Notes: generated by a model from the letters alone, not told the origin. A stretch of DNA of 64,000 nt from Schizochytrium sp. CCTCC M209059 (GCA_000818945.1 KN805412.1:122197-186196); one strand, 5' to 3'; positions 35,657-46,038 are shown, counted from the first letter of the stretch. A program made the numbers and translations.

Positions 35657-36190
35657 TTATGACTTGATGCCACCGCTGTACACGTCCATGCCAACAAGGA
35701 CGAGAGCCCATGGCAAGCTACGTCGGAAAAGGCGATTAGGCAAAAACGGAGCAACACCTGCGGCAGCGCCCGCAGCTACAGCAACAGGACGCTCCACGCC
35801 CTGCTCGCTCACCAGGCACGAAACTGTCTGGTACGTAGCGAACATGCCGGCAAACATTGCCGTCGTTCCGAGCTGCTGCCTGAAAAAAAAGCGCATGACC
35901 ACCGGGTCACGAAACTTGGTCATAAAGTGATTGACGCTCGTTGTGAGGCCCGCATTCTTCCCCGCCTCCGCTAACGCGCCACATTTACAGCAACCTTCAC
36001 GTTAGTCGAACGCAAGCACGCGTGCAAACAGCCTTCGCGGCCTGGATGCACAATTTCTTTCCATCGACGGAATCTGCTTCGTCTACGTACCTGTCCCAAA
36101 GAGAAAGCCGCACGTTGCGCCAATAAGCGTGCCGGCAAAGGCGTTCCTGCGGCACGGCAGCTCCTCGAACGACTCGGGTAGCGACGGCAT
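35657..36190 (-). CDS. Small Gly-rich membrane protein, Tim17/22/23-like (2 exons)
   Basis: CDS is complement(join(35657..35970, 36091..36190)), 137 residues. Exon 1 codes MPSLPESFEELPCRRNAFAG then TLIGATCGFLFGT; exon 2 continues AEAGKNAGLTTSVNHFMTKF. Four weakly hydrophobic, Gly/Ala-rich helices can be drawn: TLIGATCGFLFGTAEAG, GTTAMFAGMFATYQTVSCL, RPVAVAAGAAAGVAPFL and SLPWALVLVGMDVYSG. That pattern is typical of the Tim17/Tim22/Tim23 superfamily (including complex I subunit NDUFA11-like proteins), but I cannot name the member. Expected location is the mitochondrial inner membrane. Splice junction GGGACAG|GTACGT and GCGTTAG|CGG keeps one frame. It diverges from the seven-helix protein gene, 351 nt apart. 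Confidence 0.6.
35971..36090 (-). other. Intron of the Tim17-like gene
   Basis: 120 nt, donor GTACGT, acceptor GCGTTAG, phase 1. Exon 2 would otherwise lack the first Gly-rich helix. Confidence 0.75.
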
Positions 36191-36541
36191 CGTCCCCCGC
36201 GAAGAAGCGTCTTCCGGGCTCCGCTCGTCTTTTGACTATTTTGCTCGGCTTTGCTTAATGCTATGCTTTGCTCACCTTCCATTTCTCAAGAACGTTATGT
36301 TTCGGTTACATTGAAACGGAGATCCGTTCACCAGTCTAAAACTTCGCAATTGAACGAATTGCGCTCTCTGTTCTTTCCACTCCCCTTTGCTTTTGCTTTG
36401 TATGTGTGCATCTGTCTGCATAAGTCTCCTCTTTTCTTTTGTTTCTTTTTCAGCGGCACGCGCAGGCACACACATGCAGGAACACCTCATGATGCCAAAA
36501 GCATTCCGCCTTCGAGCTCGTCCGCGCTCTACTCTGCCAAG
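36191..36541 (+). promoter_or_regulatory. Divergent promoter with a possible 5' UTR intron
   Basis: A GTATGT at about 36398 and a strong TTTTCTTTTGTTTCTTTTTCAG acceptor ending near 36453 (polypyrimidine stretch given by position) suggest a short leader intron in the seven-helix protein gene. The ATG at 36542 follows about 90 nt later. Confidence 0.4.
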
Positions 36542-38323
36542 ATGCCGCTTCGACGACGCAAGGAACTCGCAAGCTGCTGGATCCTTGCCATCGCCGTGCT
36601 CAGCGGGTGGCGAGACAATGGAGGCGTGCGCTCTTGCGAAGCATTTCTCTGGACACTGACAAACTATGATCTGAGTTCACAGGTGCGCACGCACGAGGTC
36701 AGCGAGGACATGAGTCTTCACGAAGAAAATGCACTTCTCGGTCTGGTCAAATTCAGTGTTGCAGAGGAAAACCTGTTTGAAGTCAACATCTCGGCTACCG
36801 TCTCTTGGAGAGACGCAACCTATGCCACCTCAGAGGCTGGCGTTTTAGCCCTCGCAACTTTTAATCCCGAGAACGCTAGTCCAGAGCTCCTTGTGTGCAC
36901 GCGAGAAGAGTATTACTACATTGAGGAAAGTCAAATGGTCTCCAATGGAGGATTTTGTGCGTCGCTGCGCGATTATGACGACAGCGTATGCGAGCGCATC
37001 AAGCTCAATCTCCAAACCCCAGCCTTTTTCGATGAATCCGCAGACGGTACAACACTGGCAGTCTATGGAACCGAAATCAAGGGCATCACTGCTCGACAAA
37101 ATGGTATGAAATACTTTGTACTGTCTGCCTGTGATTTTGTGCAAGAGTTTCACGCCCCACGTCTCACTGAACTTCATTCTCATGCAGCCTTTGTCTTGCG
37201 GACTGGAGCGGGCCTCAGTGCCCACTCCGCTGCTGGCGACCTCCTAAGAGCCGGCTTGCTGTTTCTTCTCTCAACGACGTTGCTTGGCATGGCGCTAGGC
37301 TTTGCATACATTCGCCGTTGGGCGCCTTTGCGCAATACTGATTTGCAGATCCGCATTTTGCAGATCACCGCGTTAAAGGCAGGAACCCTGGCTTTTCTGG
37401 ACATTGGACTATTTCTCCGCAGTGCGAAAGAATCGCATGCTGCGACGCTTGTCGCAGTTGACTGTATTCACGCCCTCTTTCTCACGTCGTTCTGCGCGTC
37501 CCTCTTCGTCCTGATCTTGGAGCTTGCGCTCGGCAAGCTCATCACGCGGCATCGCCTCTCGTACCTGGACACTTTCAAGATTCGTCGCATGGTCGGAACA
37601 TTCACATTTACTCTGCTTCTCTACCTGCTCTGGTATCGGAGTTTGCTCGCTTGGATCTTCCTCTGCTGTACCTACGTCGCGATCACATCCAGCGCGCACT
37701 TTCTAGCTGCTGCAACCGTCCGTGTTTTGCAGCAACAGTCTTCACGCATACAGGCCCAGCTCGATGATGTAGGGGGAAATGTCGTGCCGAGTCCAGTTCT
37801 CGACACACTGCGACGTCGAAAGCGTTTTGTCAATGACCTTGCGAGCGTATTTCGCAACCTTCGCGTAGCCACCGTCGCTTTCTTCTGTTTTGCGCCCTTT
37901 ATGCTTCTCCTCGTCCAGATTATTCTCGCGGATAGCGGTCGTGCAAATGCATTGCTCCGACTTCTATCGGAACTCTTTGACCTTGTCTTCCTCATGCGCA
38001 TTGCCTACCTCTATCGCTTCGTCTCCTTTGAGCCTTACCTCGACGCAAGCGAGGGGGACATTGCGACGAGTTCATCGTCATCATCATCTTTGTCGAGCTT
38101 TGCGCAAGCTGATGTCACTGCATCAGCTTCTGCAGTGTACCCTATCGTCGACGCTCACGATCGTGCTTTCAACCAAGAAAAGAATAGACGAGACCTCGAG
38201 ACCGGCACGATGCAGCCCAAGCGCGATGCGGCCGCACAATTGCCGGTACTTTGTGTCAGCATGCCAGGCCAAGCGCCTCGTATGGGCGTATTGCATAACT
38301 ATGCATTGCTAGAAGATGCGTAA
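36542..38323 (+). CDS. Seven-helix membrane protein with Cys-containing ectodomain (GOST-like)
   Basis: Predicted 593-residue protein. Basic start MPLRRRKELASCWILAIAVLS looks like a signal peptide (given by residues 1-21). A lumenal/extracellular domain of about 200 residues follows with five or so Cys (RSCEAF, LLVCTREE, GGFCASL, SVCERIK, SACDFVQ) and NxS/T sites (NIS, NAS). Seven hydrophobic helices then run from about residue 235 to 495 (LLRAGLLFLLSTTLLGMAL; FLTSFCASLFVLILELAL; VAFFCFAPFMLLLVQIIL; LLSELFDLVFLMRIAYLY). The Ser-rich C-terminus is cytosolic. Ectodomain plus seven helices plus short tail resembles the GOST superfamily (GPR107, TMEM87, GPR180, TMEM145) involved in Golgi-endosome traffic; family membership is a guess from topology. 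No class A or C receptor motifs. TAA stop. Confidence 0.65.
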   Translation: MPLRRRKELASCWILAIAVLSGWRDNGGVRSCEAFLWTLTNYDLSSQVRTHEVSEDMSLHEENALLGLVKFSVAEENLFEVNISATVSWRDATYATSEAGVLALATFNPENASPELLVCTREEYYYIEESQMVSNGGFCASLRDYDDSVCERIKLNLQTPAFFDESADGTTLAVYGTEIKGITARQNGMKYFVLSACDFVQEFHAPRLTELHSHAAFVLRTGAGLSAHSAAGDLLRAGLLFLLSTTLLGMALGFAYIRRWAPLRNTDLQIRILQITALKAGTLAFLDIGLFLRSAKESHAATLVAVDCIHALFLTSFCASLFVLILELALGKLITRHRLSYLDTFKIRRMVGTFTFTLLLYLLWYRSLLAWIFLCCTYVAITSSAHFLAAATVRVLQQQSSRIQAQLDDVGGNVVPSPVLDTLRRRKRFVNDLASVFRNLRVATVAFFCFAPFMLLLVQIILADSGRANALLRLLSELFDLVFLMRIAYLYRFVSFEPYLDASEGDIATSSSSSSSLSSFAQADVTASASAVYPIVDAHDRAFNQEKNRRDLETGTMQPKRDAAAQLPVLCVSMPGQAPRMGVLHNYALLEDA

Positions 38324-38445
38324 TTTTTCGTGAGAAAGAAAGCCGGGTCCCTTTTCTCTGTGCCACGTATTCCCATCCAAACAAAAATATGTTTATTCAA
38401 TTTCTCATTGCTACTAGCTCGTTGTTGTCATCAATGTAGAGTGGG
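38324..38445. other. Short convergent spacer
   Basis: 122 nt of AT-rich sequence between the 3' ends of the seven-helix and RPAP1 genes. No gene. Confidence 0.5.
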
Positions 38446-41400
38446 TCATCTCGCGCCGTCGTCACCATGAACCTCGCTCTCGCCCTCGCCCTCGCCCTCG
38501 CCCTCATCCACTGCAAGTACAGATGGAAAAGATATAGCAATTCTTGCACGAATGAGCTCATCTTCACGCGCCACAGCGCGAAGAGCAGGATACGCGTTTG
38601 GATGCAATGCTTCGGGCTCGCGCTGGTGGGCAGGATCCACAACGCAGGTGGCAATTTCCTCCAACGGGCCTTCACGCGCTAGCATCTTCAATATCCGACG
38701 CCGATTCCAAGAGCTTGAATGCAGCCAAAAGAATTGCGCCAAAAGACGAATCGCGATCTTGTACAAATAAGCGTTGTTCCCCTTTGTAAGAATTCTAGAG
38801 CACAACGATCTTGCAATGCATTGAATGATTTCATCCCACGTCTCCTCGGGCTGATAAAGCTCTTCGTCCGGGAGCGCGGTGAACTCTTGCGATGGATGAA
38901 GAAGCCGTAACAAGTTGGCATCTGTCAGTTCACTCCAAACGATCAACCGCAAATCGCGATCCCCTGACGTGCGAAGCATGACAAGTAAAAGCGCTGTGGC
39001 CGTAGGGTGTCCATTAAGAGTCTCATTGTAAGCGGCAATCAAGGCCTCCCAAAGCTTGAGCAAAGTAGCCTTGCTGCCGGCTGCTTCGGCAAGCACCTGG
39101 CAAATGTCCATCCCCGACACTTGTGCAGCCTCACGCAAGTCTTGAACTGCGTCGTTCACGAGACTTGTCAGCTGACGTGTGTTGGATTCCTCCATTAGCG
39201 ACGGTGCCTCTACAACAGACATGATGCGCGTCATGGTCAAAATCATGTCCTCGGAAGCGACACCTCCATCGTTCAAAAGTTGCTGCGCAGCGGCAATCGT
39301 CTGAGGAACGATCGCTCCTCCTTCTGCCCGAAAAGCAACGAACAAAGGGAGAAGAACCCATGCAGACCGAGCTTCCTGCCATCGGCGACCGAGAACTGTG
39401 TCGAGCTTTTGTGCAGAAGGCGACAAGCCCTCACGATAATGCCCGAGACGAAGGGAAGCCAGCCCTTCGCCAATCGCACCTGTACCGAGCCCCGAGCAGA
39501 TAAGCACGCGACTTGCTTCCACGGCGCGCTCGCCGCCAAGGCAAGCGACAATTGGCGTGCGAAGTGCACCAGCGCCGCTCCGAGAACCTGAGATTTCCAA
39601 GCCAGGTGAAAAAAGCGCCGTGACAATCTCGGAAACAACCCACTCCTCACCTGTGAGTCGCGGATTCACAACAGGTACCATCTCTGCAAGGAGAGCACGG
39701 CGCTGCTCAAGACCTTCGTGCACTTCTTCGACCTCGCCCGAATCCTCTCGCACTACACCAAAGACTTGCGAGAGGACCTGGAGCGCTCGAATCCAAACCA
39801 TTGTGAACGTGCGTTGAATGCAAATTTGCTTCAGAGACGGTGTGCTCGAGTACCGAGCCGACTCGAGCGCTTCGGGAAGTTGCGCGTCGAGCAGCAGGGT
39901 CTCGAGGTTGCTACGTACTTCGCTCCGCAAGAAAACACGATAGCACTGCGAGCGAACGTCTTCGCGCCGAACTAATGGGACCAGCAAATCGAGGAGCAAA
40001 AGGACCTCATCTGCCGTAACGAGCGACATGTCTTCGATCAAACTCGGCAAAATCGTCTCAAGGCGCGCGTGTACAGCACGAAAAAGCTCGTCCACCCCGC
40101 GATCAGCAATCAGCAAATTCACAGGTTCAGTCTGTTTCACATTGACGCGGCCCAAATCGTCTGCAAGACCCTCGCCGTGTACTGACGGCCCAGCATTGCG
40201 AACGCTTCGGAGGTACTCGTGAGCACACATGAACGCCTCGGCGCAGGCACGGCCTGCCCAGATCTCTGCGGTTGCATCGCTGACCTGGCCTTCGGAAACA
40301 GCGGCACCGGCGCCGCTTGCGCGGTACGAAACAACCTCTTGCTCGTCGGTCACCGAGGTCGGCAGCGCCCCCATGGCGCGCCATACGCGCAAAAGATGCC
40401 TCGCCAAGGGCCACGTGCCTCCAAGCACGCTCTGTTGCAGCGCCTTCCCAGCCACATGGGCCAAAAAGTGCGCAAGTTCGCGCTGCGACGCAGAAAGCAC
40501 ATAGGCGAGTCGAAGAAAGGCGTCCGAGCCCTCGCCAGAGTCCAGAGATTGCCGCAGATGCTCGGCGATCCAGGACAAGAGCCCTGGGGCGCGGGCAACG
40601 TAGGCGGCGCCAGTGTCTGAATGCAGCGCAATGGTCGTCAACATTGCAAGACAGCGATCCACGAGGTCTTGCCCAAGCTCCACGCCTGCTGCGAGCTTGC
40701 TGTCGACCCGGAACAGGTAGCGAATACGCTCAATAAGGCCGATACGTAACATGCCATCGACCGGCGATTGGACAAGCGCATCGGTATCCGCAACGGCGTC
40801 CCCATCGTCGTCCTCAGTCTGCAACGAATCCTGCTTTTTGCCACTTTCCTGCAGAGGAAGCAATCGTTCGTTGTCAAAGGCGCGAGCAAAGACATCCTGG
40901 GCACCCTGGGCACGTGGGAGGTGAGTTGGCAAAAAACGACCCAAGCTAAATGCGGAAATCTCAAAAATAGCGTCGAGATGGAGTCGAGGTACAAAAAACG
41001 CTTCCGTAGCTTCGATGGCGGCAGCAACAACCGACGCGTTCGAGCTATCGAGACCCATGCGAGCCACAACGCCCAACTGATCCGGAAGACTGAATAGAGG
41101 GTGTGAGCCGTTCACGAGAATGGACCGCCGTTCAGCCTCCTCCGGTGTCCCTTCCCCGTAAAGACTGACGTGGCGCTTGCGGAGAATCTTGGCGATGCAA
41201 GAGAGAGCCAGAGTCTTTTGCGCTGCAGCCTTGCTTCGCGCAAGATGCGTCAACTCGATAATCGTGTAGCCAGCGCGTTCAGGCTCGTCGCCGTGATGGT
41301 AAAGCGCAGAATGATGCCCCGAGGGCTGTGCTTCTTCATCTGTGGACGGAGGGATAAAGTTGCCCTCCAAATCGAATCGCGCAGACTCAATCGAGGTGCG

Positions 41401-42510
41401 AAAGTCCGCGGACATGAGCGATTCTGCGCCACCAGGCTGCATCCCTGCCCGCGTTGCCAGGTCCTCGGACTCTTCCTCATCGACGTTTGCAGGCCCGAAC
41501 GTGGGAGCGGGGCCTTTAATACGACCTGTCCATCGCAGTTTTTCTCGTTCGCGGACTGGGAGCATGTTGACGGCCTCGTCAAGTTGTTCTTCGGTGCGAA
41601 TCCATGACAAGTCTTTAAGTTTCGCCTCACGTTCTTCCCGAGTTGCCCGTTGCTGAGCAGCCGTGTGTTGGGTAGTGGGCGCGTTTTCGCTCGCCTTTTT
41701 GGCGCTGCTGCCATTCATTTTAGCCATGAAACGTTCGAGGATTTCGGGGTCAAACTGGGCGCGAATTTCATCTTGCGCCTCAGTAATTTGCGATGGTGAC
41801 ATCCGGTCAATCGAAAACGATCCGCCTCCTAGCGGCAGCTCCTCAGGCATGGTAAGTGATGAGGCCGCAGAAGTTCCTTGCGCAGTCGAAGAAGCTCCAG
41901 CGGCGCCATTCGTCTCAACAGGCGCTTCCTCACCACGTTTCTCGAGCATCATTTGCTTGAAAAGAGACACCTTTTTGCGACCTCCTTCTGCCTTCTGTCG
42001 AGGTTGCTGCGTCGTTGCTTGCTGTGTCTTTGTCAAAGTCACAGCACGAAAGGCGCGCGGGAAGCCGGTGGCATTTCTGTCATTGTCATCGCGTGAGCTC
42101 GACGTGGGGAGAAACATGCGTCGCGTAGCCTCCATGTCTTCGCGTTCCTGAATTTCTTGCAGTAGTCCGGGGATGCTATCGCGGCGATCGTGCGCAGCAA
42201 GTCTTGCTACAGGGTCATCCTCGGTGCTCTCTTCTTCATCATCCGGGACCGCAAAGCGCACTCGCCGCCGCCCCTCCGTCGCTTGCGGCGAAGGTTTGGC
42301 TGCCGAAGCACTCTCGGCCCCATCTTGGCCATCTGCCGCACTCTCAAGTTCGAGCCGGCCGCCCTTGGCGTCTGTGGCGGCGCCCACGACCTTGACACCT
42401 GCGTTCCCGAGCTTTCCGGCGGCAGCCAGCTCAAGGTCCTCCTCGAGGCTGCGCGCGCGGGGGTGCAACATGTCGTCTACTGTTTTTGGCCACCGATTGA
42501 TTCTTGACAT
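38446..42510 (-). CDS. RPAP1: RNA polymerase II-associated protein 1 (RPAP1/IYO)
   Basis: Predicted 1,354-residue protein required for assembly and nuclear import of RNA polymerase II (plant orthologue MINIYO). After an acidic, disordered N-terminus with RVRFAVPDDEEES, the RPAP1_N motif is at about 233-265 (MSPSQITEAQDEIRAQFD, then PEILERFMAKMNG), and the RPAP1_C motif at about 373-445 (ARFDLEGNFIP, LYHHGDEPERAGYTIIEL, then LARSKAAAQKTLALSCIAKI). The remainder is helical ARM/HEAT-like repeats to the end, matching orthologues of 1,200-1,500 residues. Start MSRINRWPK at 42508-42510; an in-frame ATG 72 nt upstream would add a hydrophobic stretch not expected of a nuclear protein. The tail before the stop has a Gly-Glu repeat (EGEGEGEGE) from a CTCGCC run. 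Single exon, TCA-complement TGA stop. Confidence 0.92.
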   Translation of the reverse strand: MSRINRWPKTVDDMLHPRARSLEEDLELAAAGKLGNAGVKVVGAATDAKGGRLELESAADGQDGAESASAAKPSPQATEGRRRVRFAVPDDEEESTEDDPVARLAAHDRRDSIPGLLQEIQEREDMEATRRMFLPTSSSRDDNDRNATGFPRAFRAVTLTKTQQATTQQPRQKAEGGRKKVSLFKQMMLEKRGEEAPVETNGAAGASSTAQGTSAASSLTMPEELPLGGGSFSIDRMSPSQITEAQDEIRAQFDPEILERFMAKMNGSSAKKASENAPTTQHTAAQQRATREEREAKLKDLSWIRTEEQLDEAVNMLPVREREKLRWTGRIKGPAPTFGPANVDEEESEDLATRAGMQPGGAESLMSADFRTSIESARFDLEGNFIPPSTDEEAQPSGHHSALYHHGDEPERAGYTIIELTHLARSKAAAQKTLALSCIAKILRKRHVSLYGEGTPEEAERRSILVNGSHPLFSLPDQLGVVARMGLDSSNASVVAAAIEATEAFFVPRLHLDAIFEISAFSLGRFLPTHLPRAQGAQDVFARAFDNERLLPLQESGKKQDSLQTEDDDGDAVADTDALVQSPVDGMLRIGLIERIRYLFRVDSKLAAGVELGQDLVDRCLAMLTTIALHSDTGAAYVARAPGLLSWIAEHLRQSLDSGEGSDAFLRLAYVLSASQRELAHFLAHVAGKALQQSVLGGTWPLARHLLRVWRAMGALPTSVTDEQEVVSYRASGAGAAVSEGQVSDATAEIWAGRACAEAFMCAHEYLRSVRNAGPSVHGEGLADDLGRVNVKQTEPVNLLIADRGVDELFRAVHARLETILPSLIEDMSLVTADEVLLLLDLLVPLVRREDVRSQCYRVFLRSEVRSNLETLLLDAQLPEALESARYSSTPSLKQICIQRTFTMVWIRALQVLSQVFGVVREDSGEVEEVHEGLEQRRALLAEMVPVVNPRLTGEEWVVSEIVTALFSPGLEISGSRSGAGALRTPIVACLGGERAVEASRVLICSGLGTGAIGEGLASLRLGHYREGLSPSAQKLDTVLGRRWQEARSAWVLLPLFVAFRAEGGAIVPQTIAAAQQLLNDGGVASEDMILTMTRIMSVVEAPSLMEESNTRQLTSLVNDAVQDLREAAQVSGMDICQVLAEAAGSKATLLKLWEALIAAYNETLNGHPTATALLLVMLRTSGDRDLRLIVWSELTDANLLRLLHPSQEFTALPDEELYQPEETWDEIIQCIARSLCSRILTKGNNAYLYKIAIRLLAQFFWLHSSSWNRRRILKMLAREGPLEEIATCVVDPAHQREPEALHPNAYPALRAVAREDELIRARIAISFPSVLAVDEGEGEGEGESEVHGDDGAR

Positions 42511-43398
42511 GATGCAAGCTCCCCAGTGTTTGACTGTGACTAAACCTATAATTAATAGGCTACTTTCAAAATGCATAGGCATAGTATCTTGCCTTCACTC
42601 CTTCACTCATTCCTTTTATTCTCTCAGCATGGTCGCAGCCTGAGCTCAATAACAGCTGCCTGCGACTCGTCGCAACCACAGGGTCAAGGTCACATCGCAG
42701 TCGCAAGTGGTCACGCCAAGTTACTAAAAGGTCGGTTCTCCACCGGATCATCACTATTATCATCGTCAAACATCATTCCGAGTCATGAACCTGGCGATCC
42801 AACGTTGCATAAGCATTGGAAAGCTTCGACACATCGTCAAGGCTCTCGCCATTCGCGTTCAACGAAACCCCAAAGAGGCTGGAGAGGCGGAGGGAGGGTG
42901 TATTCAATAATTTGAGCGCCGCTCATGACCACCTTGCTCACAAGAACGAGAGGCGCAAAATTGGGCCTCGACAATTATTCCTGTAATAAAAATACATCTT
43001 CGCAGAGAGCAAAGAGCAATACCGGGCACCGATAGACCGCCCCTGGGACGGCGATGTCCCGAATTTGACCCAAGTTGTGCAGCGTGCCACACGGTATGCG
43101 CACGCGCACGTGGTTTGCTCTGAAGAGGGGCTATTGGAATCACAAATTCGCGTTTGGCAGGCAAATGTGCCGCGGACGCTTGTCTCTGGTGAGTTTTGCC
43201 TTTTCTTCTTCTCCTGTCCGTCCCGTGCCCCCGGCGTCCTGTCCAGCGCAGTTCAATGCAGAGGGACATTGAGATGTTCCAGATTGAAACAAAAGCAATC
43301 CTGCTAATCCTCGCGGCAGCGACCGTGCCCGTACAATAATTGGGGCATTCTGACGACAAACGCGCAACGCCAGAAATCGCCAGGATTGCATCGCAGCC
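42511..43398. promoter_or_regulatory. Divergent intergenic region between RPAP1 and the class C receptor
   Basis: About 0.9 kb of mixed composition. Short frames on both strands carry no recognisable domain. I see no clear TATA box or repeat worth separate annotation. Confidence 0.4.
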
Positions 43399-46038
43399 AT
43401 GGTCGCTTGCGGCGCCGTTGTGGCGCAGATCGCGGTGCTAGTTGCGCTTCTCGTCGGGCAGAGCAGCGCCGCTGACATCGCACTCGGTGCCTTTTTGAAC
43501 CTCAATGCCGATCTAGAAGACAGCAAAGAGGTCTACATGTATCATGCCTACCGTATGGCACTTGCTGAGCATGCATCGGGTTCGAGTTTCAGCGAAATGA
43601 CCCGCACTGAGGGCCAGAGCGCGATCAGCAGCGTTCTGGTTGACGCCGACAATACCCTCGAGCTCAAGATCAGCAACTTCTCGGGCAGCACGACCCTCTA
43701 TCTCGACTTTATCGATACGACAGGCATGTCGGAAACCCAAATCAAGGCAGCAATGAACACCTGGATTGACACTACGCGCGCCGGTTTCAATCAATTCATT
43801 CTTGGAGGTCATTCATCGTCGTCTGAAAAGGTCAAAGCAGAGCTCTGCAAATCCAAGTCTGTCATTTTCATTTCCCCTGGAGCTGCAACAGAGTCTATCT
43901 TCACGGTCGACTCCGGAAAGTCGTCGTTTGCTTTTGGAATTCTTTCTTCCACCTCTCTGCTTGGATCGAGCACCATGAACTTTCTCGATGCTGAAATGTC
44001 CAAGGGCACACTCACGGAAAGCAAGTACAAAATTGCGCTGCTGTACGAGAACGCGGCGCACGGCCGCGACTATCGGGATGCTATCCTCGAATTTGCAGAC
44101 AGCAGCTCAAAATTCGAGGTGGGCATCGAGCAGGTTTTCGAGTTTCAGGACTCGACATCGGACGCCAAATTTCAGGCCTACACTGACGAGCTCATGACAA
44201 ATGTGACTGCCAAAGTGGGAGATGAGACCAACTGGCTTTTACTCATCGACGCCCATTCGGACGAATTCGTGTCCCTCCAACGGAGCCTTGCTCGTACTGA
44301 GCACAGCTTTGAAGCCATCTCGTTTGGAGCGCGCGGCACCGACACAGCTGATCTTGAACGAGTTCTTCAAGGTGCTGAATCGGAGACCGAAGCATATGAT
44401 ATGGCGCGTTCGCTGCGGTATGTCTTTGCCGGGGTGTGGTGGAGCCCCGGGCAGCAGACGGAGGCGACCAAGAATTTTGTCACAGCCTGGCGTAAGCACG
44501 AGGCACAGCTCTGGCTCGAGAAACTCGACAGCTTGCGAGCAGCAGGCGATGACAGCTATCTTTTTCGCGAACCTTCCGATCAGCTTGCGCCCGCGTGGTT
44601 TGGGGCAACCGGGTATGATGCTATGTGCATCATTCTCGATGCACTCTTGTCCAGCAAGTCGGGTGATCCTGCGGATGACTTTACCACCGCCACGGTACGA
44701 ACGCAACTTGAGCGTACAGCTGGCTTTACGAGCCTCCTGCCAGGCGGCAAGATCAAGTTTTCTTCCTCCGGAGCGCGACAAGCTACCAACGGATTTAGCA
44801 TTGCCCAGAATCAGCTCGCCATAGAAAATACGGTCACAGCTGCGCGCACCGACATTACTCTTGACGAGCTCTTTCCCTTCATCACATATCCGGAGGACGA
44901 AAGTGCGGCATCTTTTCGCGCAATGCCATCATACTCATTCACGCGTCCGGATTGCTTGGCCGAAAGCTACCAGATCGTTCTGCTTGAGTGCAATCTTGAC
45001 GCCTACTACGACTACAACATTCACTATTTCGACCGTGATGGCAATCCGTGCCCCGTGATTAATGAGGCCTGTTACTGTGAAGACAACGATCCCTTTGAGG
45101 GAGTGCGCTGCGAGTATGTCCCAGAGGGTTCCTCACGGGCGATCATCATTGAGACGCTTGCCTTCTTTGGCGTTGCTCTCGGTCTTCTCATCCTCGTGAT
45201 CCTCTTCAATGGGTGGAAGCACGAGCTCCTGCGCACTGCGCATCGGATCTACTATCTTTGCATTGTGCTCTGCTGCACTTTTACGAACCTCGCAGCCATC
45301 TCGCTGGTCGGCGAAACGTCGGAGCATCGCTGCAAGCGACAAATAGGCTTCCTTGTCAGCGGCTTTGGAGTGACACTCAGTTTGTTCATGGGTCGCGTCT
45401 ACTACTGGTATCGAGTGTGGGCGCACCCCACCAAAGAAAACCTTCGTATGAGCAATCTTAGATTGTGGTGGCTTCCGGTTGCCTCGAGTCTTGGCACGAT
45501 CATCATGGTCACCGTAGGTGTTGCTGCAAACGACACCTTTATCGAAGATGTGGATCTCGGTTACGACCTCGAGGTTCCTCGAGCCACGACAACATGTTCA
45601 GCCGGCAGCAATGGATATTCTCTTGCACTTGGCGCGTACTATGGGCTTGCGATCTTTGCAACCTTTATCCTATGCTACCAGGCCAAGGAAGTCGATGGAA
45701 AGTACTATGATAGTCGCTACCTTTGGATGGCCATGCTCAATACGGCCTTTGTCGGCGCTATTCTCGGAATCCTCTTTGGCCTCGTGAATCTTGACGCAGT
45801 AGACATTGAGGTTTGTATTGCGGTTTCGGTGCTCTGGGTAACCACTGGCATTCTCATCTTGTCGCTGTACTCACGTGTAGGCGGCGCTTATGGCCTTGTT
45901 CTCTTCAAGTCGCGCCGAAACTCCAACATCAATTCATCCCAGGCGGCGCAGTCAACCAACGATTCCAATATGCTCATCAAATACATTCATGGCCGCCATT
46001 CGAAGCGCACGCGCACAGGGCGTTCAGCAACGAATTAA
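43399..46038 (+). CDS. Class C G-protein-coupled receptor, GABA-B-like
   Basis: Predicted 879-residue receptor. A signal peptide (MVACGAVVAQIAVLVALLVG, cleavage near SSA) precedes a large extracellular region with a periplasmic-binding/venus-flytrap fold (GAFLNLNADLEDSKEV at its start; FISPGAATESIF; YKIALLYENAAHGRDYRD; GYDAMCIILDALLSS). A short Cys-rich segment (YCEDNDPFEGVRCEYV) leads into seven helices at about 582-830 (FFGVALGLLILVILF; CCTFTNLAAISLVGE; GFGVTLSLFMGRVYYWYRVW; FILCYQAKEVDGKYYDSRYL; VLWVTTGILILSLYSRV). The intracellular FMGRVYYWYRVW and the Lys/Asp loop resemble GABA-B and Dictyostelium Grl receptors. The typical nine-Cys domain of metabotropic glutamate receptors is absent, which fits the GABA-B branch. 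Ligand unknown. The C-tail is short and Ser/Arg-rich. The stop overlaps an AATAAA. Confidence 0.88.
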   Translation: MVACGAVVAQIAVLVALLVGQSSAADIALGAFLNLNADLEDSKEVYMYHAYRMALAEHASGSSFSEMTRTEGQSAISSVLVDADNTLELKISNFSGSTTLYLDFIDTTGMSETQIKAAMNTWIDTTRAGFNQFILGGHSSSSEKVKAELCKSKSVIFISPGAATESIFTVDSGKSSFAFGILSSTSLLGSSTMNFLDAEMSKGTLTESKYKIALLYENAAHGRDYRDAILEFADSSSKFEVGIEQVFEFQDSTSDAKFQAYTDELMTNVTAKVGDETNWLLLIDAHSDEFVSLQRSLARTEHSFEAISFGARGTDTADLERVLQGAESETEAYDMARSLRYVFAGVWWSPGQQTEATKNFVTAWRKHEAQLWLEKLDSLRAAGDDSYLFREPSDQLAPAWFGATGYDAMCIILDALLSSKSGDPADDFTTATVRTQLERTAGFTSLLPGGKIKFSSSGARQATNGFSIAQNQLAIENTVTAARTDITLDELFPFITYPEDESAASFRAMPSYSFTRPDCLAESYQIVLLECNLDAYYDYNIHYFDRDGNPCPVINEACYCEDNDPFEGVRCEYVPEGSSRAIIIETLAFFGVALGLLILVILFNGWKHELLRTAHRIYYLCIVLCCTFTNLAAISLVGETSEHRCKRQIGFLVSGFGVTLSLFMGRVYYWYRVWAHPTKENLRMSNLRLWWLPVASSLGTIIMVTVGVAANDTFIEDVDLGYDLEVPRATTTCSAGSNGYSLALGAYYGLAIFATFILCYQAKEVDGKYYDSRYLWMAMLNTAFVGAILGILFGLVNLDAVDIEVCIAVSVLWVTTGILILSLYSRVGGAYGLVLFKSRRNSNINSSQAAQSTNDSNMLIKYIHGRHSKRTRTGRSATN

